From Pieris napi (Eukaryota; Arthropoda; Insecta; Lepidoptera; Pieridae): a DNA stretch of 64,000 nucleotides. The stretch's first letter is position 1; every line of letters begins with the position of its first letter. A program made the position numbers and the translations under genes. Below are positions 11,831 to 24,500 of the stretch, in pieces. The notes under the pieces were generated by a model. The model was given only the letters and a program-made list of their open reading frames with translations. It made no database searches and had not been told where the DNA came from. The DNA is taken from the NCBI RefSeq assembly GCF_905475465.1, contig NC_062237.1:11208501-11272500 (forward strand). Reading direction: 5' to 3'.

Positions 11831-12436
11831 CTGTAGATACGGACGAGACGTTTTTAGATGTATTGCTAATAGGACTTTAAGACAAGAATAAGAGAGAACT
11901 CTCTTCATTCTGTCAAAATCTAATAACTATAGCACAGTGAGAGTGAGCACGTAATTCTTATAATCTATGTTTCTCACCTATTACACTCTACCGCGCGATA
12001 ACATGCCAAAATACGTACCGATCCTAAAATGATACAGGAGTGAATATAGTCAGTAAATGAAATAAAAAATAAAATGGAGTATAATGAACCTAACCAAAGT
12101 GCTAATAGTAAGTTAAATTGTATACCGGAAATTATCCAAATCCAGAGAACCCCAATAAAAGAGAAATCTACGAATAAAAGGAAAATGAAAAACCAAACCA
12201 AGAAACACCTCAAGATATAAAACAAAACTTATTCTAGAATCATTAATCTGTCCCATAGTGCTTTAAAACCATGTGCAACTTATACTCCTTTTAAACCACA
12301 GCCTGTTAATTAAAGCTTGCGTTAGTCTTTCATTAGGCTGTTCCCAAACTTAAATCCGTACCTTGATGATATAAATCATTATTTTTAGTCTTCGTTTCAT
12401 TTGTGTCCTTAAAGTTATTTTTACGTTTATCAGTCT
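11831..12436. other. Presumed 3' flank/UTR of the minus-strand receptor
   Basis: AT-rich, no exon recognised. A minus-strand poly(A) signal could not be fixed with confidence. Confidence 0.3.
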
Positions 12437-12587
12437 TTATATAACAGTAGTTTGTACACCTCCATTAGAGGTTCTTATAGATTCTAAGCTTGTTCTTTTT
12501 TGATCCATGTTTATGTTGCTTCGACTTCCAACAGTCCGGACCGTACTTCTTAATTCTGTATCTCTTCTGTGAACTTTCTCTTTGATC
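12437..12587 (-). CDS. Mth-like receptor exon 8: cytoplasmic tail and stop
   Basis: Chosen acceptor is TTACATAG at 12588-12589, because it completes the AG|G codon left by exon 7 and gives RIKEKVHRRDTELRST… to TAA at 12437-12439. An AG slightly upstream (ACCAG) would give an immediate stop. The tail is rich in S, T, R and N, as expected for a phosphorylatable GPCR tail. The acceptor has a weak pyrimidine tract, so this is the least certain junction. Confidence 0.65.
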
Positions 12588-15500
12588 CTATGTAAATCAC
12601 CAACTGGTTTAAAACATGACATAGTATATAGCTAAGCAATGGGTAAAGAAACACATAAATTAACCTGTAACATTGTGAATCTAGATGACGTTAACTTATA
12701 AATAAAGCGTAGTTAACTTCTCAGTCGATAAAGTGTCACAAAGGCAAGTAAGTAGATCTATAAGAATCTGCAATATCCAGTCTTAGAAATAATAAATTAC
12801 CTGTTCTTTAGTAGCCGGAAGATTTTCTTCTTACACACGAAGAGAATGAAGATGATCAGACCCACCAGGACATTGTAGGCGTCTGTGAACTTCCATATAC
12901 TGTTAGCCTTAGGGTACAAAGCGCTGATCACTTCTAGCACCCAGTTAATACCCATAACGATGAAGAGCTTAACATACAGCAGCAACCTGGAAGAATAAAT
13001 GGTTTATTATATAATTGACGTTACTGTTGTTTCGTCGGTATTACTATAGGACTGTAAAAAAATATATATTTTAGTAATTAAAGATATTTAGCAAACTCAT
13101 TTTTGTATTAATAAGTAAAAAGTTGAAAGCCATCATAATCATACTCTTCATGTATTTCAATTTAAAGTATGGCCACGCTTACAGTAATATTCGTTTATTC
13201 CTTTATTTATTTCGTTAAGCAACGTAAAATTCTTTTATTTTATATTTCTCAAAAAGGCTTGATTTTTCGCTAAAGCCAAAAAAAGTGAAGTCCTTACTAG
13301 GGAATTATTATTTCGATTATAAACGATACCTTTGTTTGTCTTTATTATGTTTGTCGTGTGTAGCACTCTCCCTGGACTTCAGTACAGCAGTCTGTTCTTT
13401 TATTTCTCGAATTTTCAACGCAGTCAAGATGAAAAATACCAAGTTCGCAACGCAAAGGATTACCATCGGCCCGTACAAATATATGAGCTTGCTCTTTCCT
13501 GAAACGTGAGTTTGTGTAAGTACAGAAAACCATTCAGTATTGCACAGATTATAAATAACAAAGGAAAAGATATTATTTAGAAAAATATGTTTATATTGCA
13601 ATGCTGGCCTAGTGGCTTCAGTGGCGACTCTCAATCCTGAGGTCGTAGGTTCGACCAATGGACTTTCTTTCTATGTGCGCATTTAACATTTGCTCGAAGG
13701 AAATTTGTGAAGGAAAACATCGGGAGGAATCTGATATGTCTTAGACCCAAAAAGTCGACGGCGTGTGTCAGGCACTGGAGGCTGATCACCTACTTGCCTA
13801 TTAGATTTAAAAAAGAATGATCATAAAACAGATTCAGAAATCTGAGGCCCAAACCTAAAGAGGTTGTAGCGCCACTGATTTTTTAAATGTTATATAAGGG
13901 GAACTAAAGGTATATTATTATAATAGTCTAGTCGACAAGTTGAAAATGGTACAAAATAGAGATACTGCTCTTAAAATTATGTGCGATAGCTCATTGGATC
14001 CGGAATGACGTCTAGAAAAATGTGCCAAAATGTATTACATAACAAATTGCAAAAGTTATAAACAATTAGAGATGAAAAAAAATGGCATTTCGTTTTTTGC
14101 CAATATTTAATAAACTATTAATATTTATGAAATTTAAAAAAAAGATTCTGAAAGAGGAGGAAATTTCCAATAAAAAACTCCTAACTCCCGGAACTCTATC
14201 TCCATTATTTATAATTTTCCAAGGATTAGGATTATTTAGATAATCGTCAAATTTATAAAAACCTTTACTGTATAATTTACGTTTAACGAGAGTTTTGAAT
14301 TTATTCAGTGATAATACTATAATTTCGCTCGGGAGTTTGTTGTAAAAACAAATACATTCCATATAAGGAGTGGTTTATCTTCTGGAGCCTGGTTGATCGT
14401 ACGCTTAGATTTGTTCTGTTTCGAGTATTATATTGGTGGAAGTCACCATTTGTTTTAAAATCGTTTATATTTGTTTACGGCTTCTTGAATATATTAAAAG
14501 AAAAGAAATTATATGAATATATTGAAAGGGTGTAGTAGAATGCGCTAACCCGAATAAAGGGATGCAATAAAAATCGTACCACTTATGAAACATCCTTGCT
14601 GTCTTAACAGGGGCAGATACCAGTTCAGTGGCAGATGTGAGAACTCCAAACCGGCAACCAATGCTGTGAACAGCGCGGGGACTCCAAACGCGTAGATCGA
14701 GTATGCTCTGAATCTGGATTTCACTGACATTCTTTCAATAGAAATTCCTCGGTTGCCGCTGAAATTTCAAACAAGTAAAAATTTAAATAATTATAACTAC
14801 GGAATTAAATTGTATGAATTTTCCCTGCCCCACACTTATAAGGTTTTCGCGGGATAACAAATACACATTATTATAAGTAACACATAAGCTTATCTCCAGG
14901 CGTGTTAACCCCCCACTAAGAACCCACCAACAAAGTCCATGAATAAATAAGGATTCTATAACAAGATACAGTAGTACATATTAGACGATAGTTTTATTAT
15001 ATTATTTATATATAATATTTATATTATAGATAATTTATTTCTGTTACAACTTTAAACATTTTTTTACTCAGAAACATTTATATATTATTCCTTTTGCACC
15101 GACTATTATTATAAATAGTTACCAACATAAAATGAGAAAATCAACATAAAAGATTACAAAAGAACAACAACAATGTATGATAAATACAAGTTATTTAACA
15201 AATAACACACAAATCTAGTCATAAGTCATAAAGCATTTAAAGCACAAAACACCTACAAAATATGTACTAAGTGCTACTGCACTGAAATGTAACGAAGTTT
15301 ACTGGTCATCGCACAAAACGAATATCCTAGAGACTAGAGTCAATGATATAATATTTCTAATTAAAGAGCCATTCCCTTTAAAAAATATTAATGATTATTT
15401 TTCCGACCCAAATATCGGCCAATAGAATTGCACCATTCCACGTCACGTGGTACAACCTACATGGTATTATACTGAAATTTTTTTGTGAAAATTTTCTCTG

Positions 15501-18500
15501 GTCGTTGCTTCAAGAAAAGTATTAAGTAGTTGTTTTATTCATTATGAAATTCTTATTTGTTAACTGTACATTTCGTCTCATGGTGCAATTCTATTGGCCG
15601 ACATTTGGGTCGGAAAAATAATCCCCCGAATACCACACGAGCTTCAAAATTATCGGGTATTTCCCGATAGGTTCGTTGCAAACAATTAATATAGTCGACG
15701 ACTATAAGTCGTCATGACGACTCTTGTGGTATTATAAGTGACAATAGATTGCTAACAAGATTGAATGCCATATAATTTTGAAATTCGAAAACAACTCTTT
15801 TAGCTAAAACTAATGTGCGTACCTGAACGTCCACCAGATGTCGAAAGACATGACATTTAACCAGAAAAATGCTGCCAGGATGAAGTAGTAGATGATAAAG
15901 GCTGGAATAGAAAATAATATACTGTTAATTTATGAGAGATAGTGGCCGAGTACTATCGAGAATAACTTTAATCTTTGATTATATAACTATTATATAATCA
16001 GTAAAGGAAAACATCGTGTATAATCTAAAGTTGTATAAAAAGATACAGACACATATATAGTCACAAATCTAGCAATGGAAATAAATAATGCCCTATTTTG
16101 TTTTCAAAGGAGGTACTTTGGTTATATAGAAATTAGAACTGCGCGATAGCAATGACTTAGCATACAATTTTTCTGCCCGCATATTTATATGATAATCGAA
16201 ACATCCTCGTTATTTAAAAATTGATAACTGACTTTAGCTGGTAAATTTAAAAACTCAGGCCTTCGACTGAGTGAAATATATTATACAAGTGTAAGTGAAT
16301 GTCCTATCGTCACATGGAGTGTCCACAACAGTACGTTACTGCGTGACGCCAAATTAACTTGCTATTAAGCTGGACATCTTTGTTTCTATATTAAGTTTTA
16401 TCGTTCATTGTTCATGTTTTGTCTGAGTTAATTATGTTTATTTGTTCCTATTAAGGATTCAGAACGACTTAGCGCCGTCTAACTACTTTACGTTAAAATT
16501 TATTGGATTTTGAGATACGGGAGTGGCTCAAATACATTTAAGACTCCAACTTTAATTTTGTTTCCTTTGGAGTAGAGATTCTTGGGCATTCAAGTGCACA
16601 GACACTAATAAAAGATTTTAGTGGGCGCTTGGTAGATAGTATTGGTGACCCCAGAGCTGGTGTTTTCCTCGCTCAACAAATACAGCAAGGAAACGTAATG
16701 TACATTGCCACAGGAAGTAAACTTTTTAAATTTGTTTTAATTTCTATTTATCAATTTTTTAATATTATTACTATGTAGGTAAATACTGTTTATTTGTGTA
16801 TTGGAAATATAATATTAAAAACTACAAGACGGTATCACATAGGTCACATAGGACGGTATATATCGCCGAATACCAGCGCAGACAAACGCCATATGCCCAC
16901 ACGAGCATCCTCGGCATACCATAAGAACTATTTCGAACAAAATCCCAATTCCAGGGATCATCGCAGCAGAATGAGTTCTAATTTTAACCTTAACATCGAA
17001 AAATCTGAGAAAAATATTCCGAATGTCATCAATTTATTGTGAAACGACCGTAAACATCCAAGGCGCGTCCAAGCCGTTAAATTTCGTAATTCTAGTTATT
17101 TTTGTTAACACTTTACTGATGGGTCAATTCATTCGTTATGGTCTTGAAAATTTTGACTTAAAGTAATTTAAAGTAAATTATTATTAAAGCTGTAATAATT
17201 AATCCATACAATAATTGTTTAGTTTACATTTCTTTGTTACTTTCACTATGGTTAGTTGTTAGTGTTCTAGTTAGGTAGGGCCCCTTTTGGGGTCCTATTT
17301 ATAGGGTTCATATTTTTCCATTTCTCTTTAGCACTATTCATCCAGTTTTTGCCCGCTAGTTCTATTACGTCATCATCTTTTCTTTTGTCGTCCTATGTAT
17401 CTCTTTCCAGTAGGTCCAGTCGATTTTGTTGTTCTAAATGTCCATCTTTTATCCCTCCATTTTTAAGTAAATAATCTTCTTCAAAAATCTATTTGTTGGT
17501 TTATTAATTGCCGAATGGAACACTTAATTTTATCGCACTGGTGAAAATATAAATATTTTTATCAACTATAACAACCTCCTTGTAGTGTACATCACTGTTC
17601 TTCCCAGAGCAGCCCTGATAGATATAGTATGCATGTTCATTTCTTTTTTTAAAGAAAGAAAAATCTTTATTATACACAATATACCCCCAGACTAGGATTC
17701 CATGTGTCGTGGGCAGCCTGTCTCCTCCTTTTGACATGTTAACGGTACTTGATAATAATCAATCAGTCAATGTTTTCATCATAGGACATGTTGAGATGAT
17801 GTTGTCGAAGATTGTCAGTGAATGTACCTATGTAATGTGAGTTTATAATTGTTAGTAAAAATATTGTTTTTAATAAAGTGGTTAAAGAAAGGGCCTCTGA
17901 ATGAGAGAAAGCGTTGGGCTATGAAGGTACGTTTTGAAAGTTCAGACTCAAAATGCGAATCATTGTTTTTAATTTTAGATCTGTTTTCTAAACATCGGAG
18001 TTTAGATTTGTTTATTAAACGTTCGCTAAAAAAGTAATAGTGTTATGTGTTGTTCTACTTTTGTATTATAAACAAATTTTACCGCGTGAAAGATGCTATG
18101 CGTTTTCCAGGCCCAATTCAATTCAATTTTTTTATACCATCTAGCATTTTAGATAGGTACATATAATCCGCATTAAATCTGCGTAGTTTAAGTTTAAAGT
18201 ATACCTGCAGCTGAGTTTCATTATCGGACGTTAAGAGCGGCCAACCCGTCTATCTTTTCATACAAACGCTCGTACGTGATTATAGCGTTGTAACAGATAT
18301 TTCTTTGAAACTTATGAACTAATAGGCACCTTGTGCACTATATCTAGGTTTCTATTAAAACGCGAAATCAAAATTTTAAGAAACAAATTCAGTACAAACC
18401 TCCAAAATCAGCCTTTTTACACAAATTTATTTATGAAGTTTGGGCGTTTAAATTGTACTCATTAATTGTAACCGGAAAGAAATATTTGCATAGAAACCTT

Positions 18501-21500
18501 GCAAATGTAATGGAGTTTCTAAATGTAAAACTTTTTTTTTATAATCTTCTAAGGCTTACGAAAAAACACGTATTTCTTGGAACATGTTTTATGAAATTTC
18601 CGCACACTATTTTTCTTTCAATGTTATCGCGTTCTCACTTGCTGACATTGCGCTGGATGAAACAACAAGCTTTTTGGCCATGCTCACGTTGACGTTCGTC
18701 GGACGGGGAAGGGCGCTCTTAAGGCAGAATACAAAATTCCACCCGTATCACCTTGATGTCCGTCGTTCCACAACTGAACCAGCTGCCCACTGAAGTATTT
18801 CCGAACCAATTCGACTTAGGGTCCTTCAAAAAACGAGCGTATGAACTCTTAAAAGGCCGGCAATGCACTCCCGAGCCCTCTGGCATTGAGGTGTATGTGG
18901 ACGGCAAAAAAATAGTTATATCGTCTGTAAACGATTGAAGATACCCATGGACATTCACATCGCGAAGAGGCTCGCAAGTGCGTTACCGGTATTTTTTTTT
19001 GTAGAACGGGGGGCAAACGGGCAGGAGGCTCACCTGATGTTAAGTGATACTGCCGCTCATGGACATTCCCAATGCCAGAGGGCTCGCGAGTGCGTTACTG
19101 GCCTTTTGGAAGAATTGGTACGCACTTTTCAAGACTTTTAGTCGAATTGGTTCGGAAATACTTCAGTGTCTATGAACACGTTTGTCTTAATCAAATAACT
19201 ATAATTTTGTAAAACCGATTTCATCAGAATAATTTGCATACTTTTGAGCTTTTAGTGTTGCCTGCAATTGGAGGTTTCTTAGTATTTAGTACTTACTTAT
19301 TTGAGTAAGTCTTACCACAGGCAGTTAGGTGAGGGGTACCGGGTTCGATTCCCGGTTCGAGGGCAAGTTTTAATTTAATTTAAATTTGTTCTCGGCCTTT
19401 GGGAGGGTTGTGCGGTACCGGGCGAGTGCCTCAACCGCACATGGAGGACACGGTAGAATTTCTAAAGACTAGCACGAATTATAAAAAAATCCTATACTTG
19501 ACGCTGGCTAATGCACAAACCGTGCCAGAGCCATACAAAAAAAAAATTACACAATAGCAACACTTGTAATCTCGCGTAGTCATTAAATTATCATGCCATC
19601 TTAGTTGTCGTCCTTCATGCTTCGGAAATTACGTAAACCGCTTTGAACACAACATTTATCGAGTCGATTATTTGTAAATTAATATGAACGTGTCATATTT
19701 ACCTACTAAACGGTTGCTAACGCTTTCAATCTTGGCTTTACTCAGAAATCGTGTTCTGTCGAACAGAACCAATTTTTCCCTATAACATTAGCATAGATTC
19801 GCAGTAATCGAAAACATTCATGCCTAATTTTATCATACTCGACCTACTACTAGGAAAACAGTACAGTGGTTAGTAACACTAACTATTTTGTTAGTATTAC
19901 AGATATATAATGACTATCTGTAAGGGCTATTGTATATGTATAATGTTCACCTGTGTGCGTTCGTTAAATGGATTTTAAATTCTCTATGAGACCTATTAGA
20001 ATTTTAAATCCCTTCTCTTCATCCATCTGTGTGTATCCGACTATGTAATAACTGTATGTATTTAACCAATCTGTTTTGTTTCTGTACCTTAAATCTAAAA
20101 ATAAAAATCTCATCTTATTTTTCCAATTTTCCAATTTGAAGTCGTAAACATTTTAAATATAATAAACGTACGAGTTTTAAAATTGAGTACCTAAAACATG
20201 ACACCGAACGAACGTCACACATGATACCATTGATCTATTATATTTTCTACTAGGCAAGTAGGGGGTCGACTTTTGGGTCGAAGGTATGTAATTTTCCTCA
20301 AGATATTTTTCTTCATCGTCCAAGTGTTAAATGTACATAGAAAGAAAATCCATTGCTGTACAGCAGGGCTTTGAACGTACGACGCCTCTAGGCTAAAAGT
20401 TCTCTTAGGATATAAACAAAAAAGAGTGCGGAGAGTTTATTGCCAGTTCTTCTCGTCCGTTGTACGTCAATAATTTGAGAACTGGCAGTAACTGTAATTG
20501 CTTCTACATTTAGCATTTAATATGTATTTCTTTATTGGCGATAAGTGTACATTGTGTTACCTAATAAATTAATTTTGAATGATTATTTTTTTACCACAAC
20601 TCTTAATAATAATGTAAAATTTCGATAATTTATCACAACGTTTTCAAACTAAAAAGGTGGTTTATTTTTAAAATATGCTAGTCATGATATAACATAAGAA
20701 CAAATAGCTTGTGCTACGTGCATTGTGATCTAAAACTTACTAATTGATATGCAGGAATTATTCTGAGTCACAAATGGAATTCATTAAGGAAAATACAATA
20801 TACGCGATCTCCCTGGTGTAGGACATTACTTAATCTTTGGTATAAGCATGAAATCTAAATGTTATTCATATTGAAAACTCTGTATCCAAGGAATTTTGGA
20901 GGAGTGAAGTTCTTCTCGCCCGCTCTACGCCCATGACTTGGGAACTGGCAGTAAATTTAGACCCTTTTTATTATTGTACCTTTTATAAGTCTATGAAAAA
21001 ATGATTGTCGGTTTTTATTGTATTTTATGCATGCAAACATCACCCACTTCACCATGAGGACAATCAAACACTTATGAAATTATGGTAGAAAAAGGAAAGA
21101 AATACACGTGTACACTGTACAAATAATGGTGTGAAATGGACACAAGAAATGATTTGATTGTATACGCAATACATTTTTAGATTATTGATACTGTGAACAA
21201 TACTCTTAAATGTACTCAAAACATTTAGAATTTTCTAGATGCCAAATCAAATAAATCATATGAGTTTGTTCGTTATTAATGTGAGATGGAGTCAATAAAA
21301 ATACCGAAAAATTCTTTGAAGAACATATACATGTAGAACCCGAAGTATGAAATTAGAATTATCGGATCAAAGTCGACATTTTTAAATGTACCTACCATAG
21401 ATAACATATGGCATATTCATTAACTATATTTGTTTTGTTCTTTGTATCTTTATTTATTATTAATTGTAGTTTTGCACTTCTTGCATTTATCCTATTTCAT

Positions 21501-24500
21501 TTTTCTTTATAACGATTGCTAGAAAGAGATCGCTAGAAAGCGATAAAACCGCTAACCCACCTTATCAATCTCAGATATTACTGGTTTGTAGAATTTTAAA
21601 ATATACGGTGCGGTGGCATTTAATACAAAGTTTTGATAACTTATGTAACGTTGTTAGAACGATCATACTAAAATTATCTAACATTCCTATCTATACCCCT
21701 GTATATTAAATAGAAACCAAGAGTTTTCACAAAGAGAAAAGAGAACATTTAACAAACAAAACAAAAGGTTCTGATTTCTTATTATAAACATTGTCATTCA
21801 ATTAGAATAAAAACTGTTGACACGCACATACTAAAAACAACATTAAACAGGGGCGAGGTCAAGTAATAAAAGAAATTCATTTATTATGTGGAGTACCCAC
21901 ATTATTTCTGAATTAAAAATTTCTACGCAGGAATGTCTGAAACTCCATAACGACAGTCTCTATAATTACCTGTTAGTTTTTATCATGCATTTTAGATTAA
22001 AATTAGCATGGAGAAATTTTTAGACTTGTTTAGTTTAAAAACGAAAGGATTGTCGTTCAATTTGTCAAACAAGTGCGAATGCCTTTTTCAGTGTATCTAG
22101 ACTACCAACAAAGATATCCACTTGACATTATTATCTATTGTCTTATTCTTTGTCTTATGTAATCAGCAATGCATACAAAATGTTAATCTTAATATATTAT
22201 ATAAATTACGTGTCACGTTGTTTGTCCGCGATGGACTCCTAAACTACGGAACCGATTTCAATCAAATTTGCACACAGTGTGTAGTTTGATCCAACTTAAA
22301 AGATAGGATAGCTTACATCTCAATTTATACCCGCAATATTATTTTATTGCAAAATATTTGTTTATTAATTGGTAGTCACAATTTTAATAGATGGCGCTGT
22401 GTTGCAAGTACCAACGTTTCATATAACAAACTCAAAGCCAAGCCAAGGAAGTGATAACATGGTGAAATTATATGATAATTATCTACTCGTTGTACCATTA
22501 CAGGACTTATGACTCATGGTCACTTACTGGTTGACGTACTAACCAAACTATAATCACTCAAAGGTTAAAGCCCTATAGAACAGGAACAAACGAGCAGAAG
22601 GCTCAGTTGATATTAATTCTGAAACTCATGGACACTCTCAATGCCAGAAAGCTCACGAGTCTTTAAGGCCACTTATTATTATTTTTTTTTAAGATAATTC
22701 ACACCAATTGGCCTTGTCCCATGCTAAGCTGGTGAAGCTTGTGTTATGGGTACTAGGCAACGGATATACATACATATTATAGATAGATAGACATATAAAT
22801 ACATATTTAAACACCCAAGACCTAAGCACAACACCAATTGCTCACCACATCGATGTTCGTCTCAACCGGGGATCGAACCCGGGACCCATGGATTCGCAGT
22901 CAGGGGTACTAACCACTAGACCAATGAGTCGTCAAAACACACAATACCACAATGGATTCGTCTCTTTTTTTATTAATTATAATACGTCACTCGTTAAGTA
23001 TGACATTGCTTTCAACAAGCGAAATGGAGTTAAAAATTTTAAAAATACTTACTAAACGTCATACAGTATTCCCGGGAAATGTTATCTATGCTGAGAAGAA
23101 TCTGCATGGTCGAGAGGAAGATGAAGCCAACGAAAAGACTAAGGAGATAGGCTATAAGAACCTTTCCGTGAAGGTTGCATAGCTCTGGAAGGCAGTAGTA
23201 TACCGCCACAGTGACGATGATGAACACGCATGATATCAACATACCTGCAACAAAATAATTCAATATAAATTCCTTTTTTTAAATAGAACAGACTCCAAAA
23301 TGTGTATTGGCTTTCTCTTTTATGGAAAAAAGTGTTTGTTTTAAACTAAATCATATCTTGTAGTTAGCGTGAATAATGGAAGAGAGTGGGGTCGTCAAAA
23401 CATTATATTTCTCAGGTTTCAGGAAGCACAAGAAGATTCATAGAAAATAACAGTGAAATCATTGATATACAATAAACCCAAGATGCACAGTCTCGAATAA
23501 AAGTAACGCTCGAAAGTGTCCCGAAACACTATTTCTGTCCCTTTCTATAACAGTATGTCTATAACAGTATATGTTACAAGCATATATTATTGCAAAATCA
23601 ACCTTACGCGAATTGCTTAAAGTTGTTATTACAACGCAGTGTATACGTACTTAAAGCAATAAAATTTTACGACCGACAGTGGTCGGTAGGACAAGGTATT
23701 GAGTGGAGTCGATCATGACTTTTTTATTTACAACTATTTAACATAATTTTAAAATTATCCGACTTTACAGCGTGCGTGGTCACGGTGACTGAAGACAAAA
23801 GGTGTTGGATGTTAAATAGTTGTAAATTTATAATAATACATAACATTAATCCGGTTTTTTCTTTAAATTAAAAAAAAAAGTTAAATTGGCTACCTCCTGA
23901 CCTACACTTTATATAGCGTAAATATATTTGTCAAAAACTACACACAAAAAAGTTCAAAAGTACATAAATTTATTTATAAAAAAAAACACAAATAAATAAC
24001 ATCGACTCCACTTATTAGACGCGAGACTATTTGAAATGAGCGCACAATTTAGAATGTTGCGCTCATTTTTTGAGGACGTTTTTAGACGTTGAGTGTGCAT
24101 CTTGGGTTTTTTGTATATCAATGAGTGAAATAGACTTATGATGTGAATCGCAAGCTGCATACTTCAAACAAAATTCTATAGATTGGTTTTCAATGCGCTT
24201 AGACCAATCAAACTAAATTTATGAAACTAAATGTAGGGAAAGCGAGCTGGATAACTTACATATTATTCCTGGAATGTAATTCTCTTCATCTGGCTGCGGA
24301 TCAAAGCAAACTAATGCGTCTAATCTGCTAATTTGTTTTCCTTCTACCTCACTCACGAAACTGTCGATACAATACATATCTGGAGTGAAAACAGTCCATG
24401 GTTTCACACTGGTCGGGATTTCCACATACAGCTTTCCATCCTGGGAACATCATAATAATATAAATGTAAAATTGTTCTTCGAGCTTATTTTATTCTTAAC

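Noticed and set aside
12437..12622. Start codon at 12622 giving a separate 61-residue protein
   Set aside because: The part downstream of an AG at 12588-12589 joins in phase to receptor exon 7 and gives a normal GPCR tail; the upstream codons are intron.
16794..17042. 82-codon plus-strand frame
   Set aside because: Follows a LINE remnant inside a receptor intron, low-complexity composition, no domain.
22860..22935. Possible tRNA gene on the minus strand
   Set aside because: Good box A and B, but the sequence continues into a long SINE body and no acceptor stem closes it.
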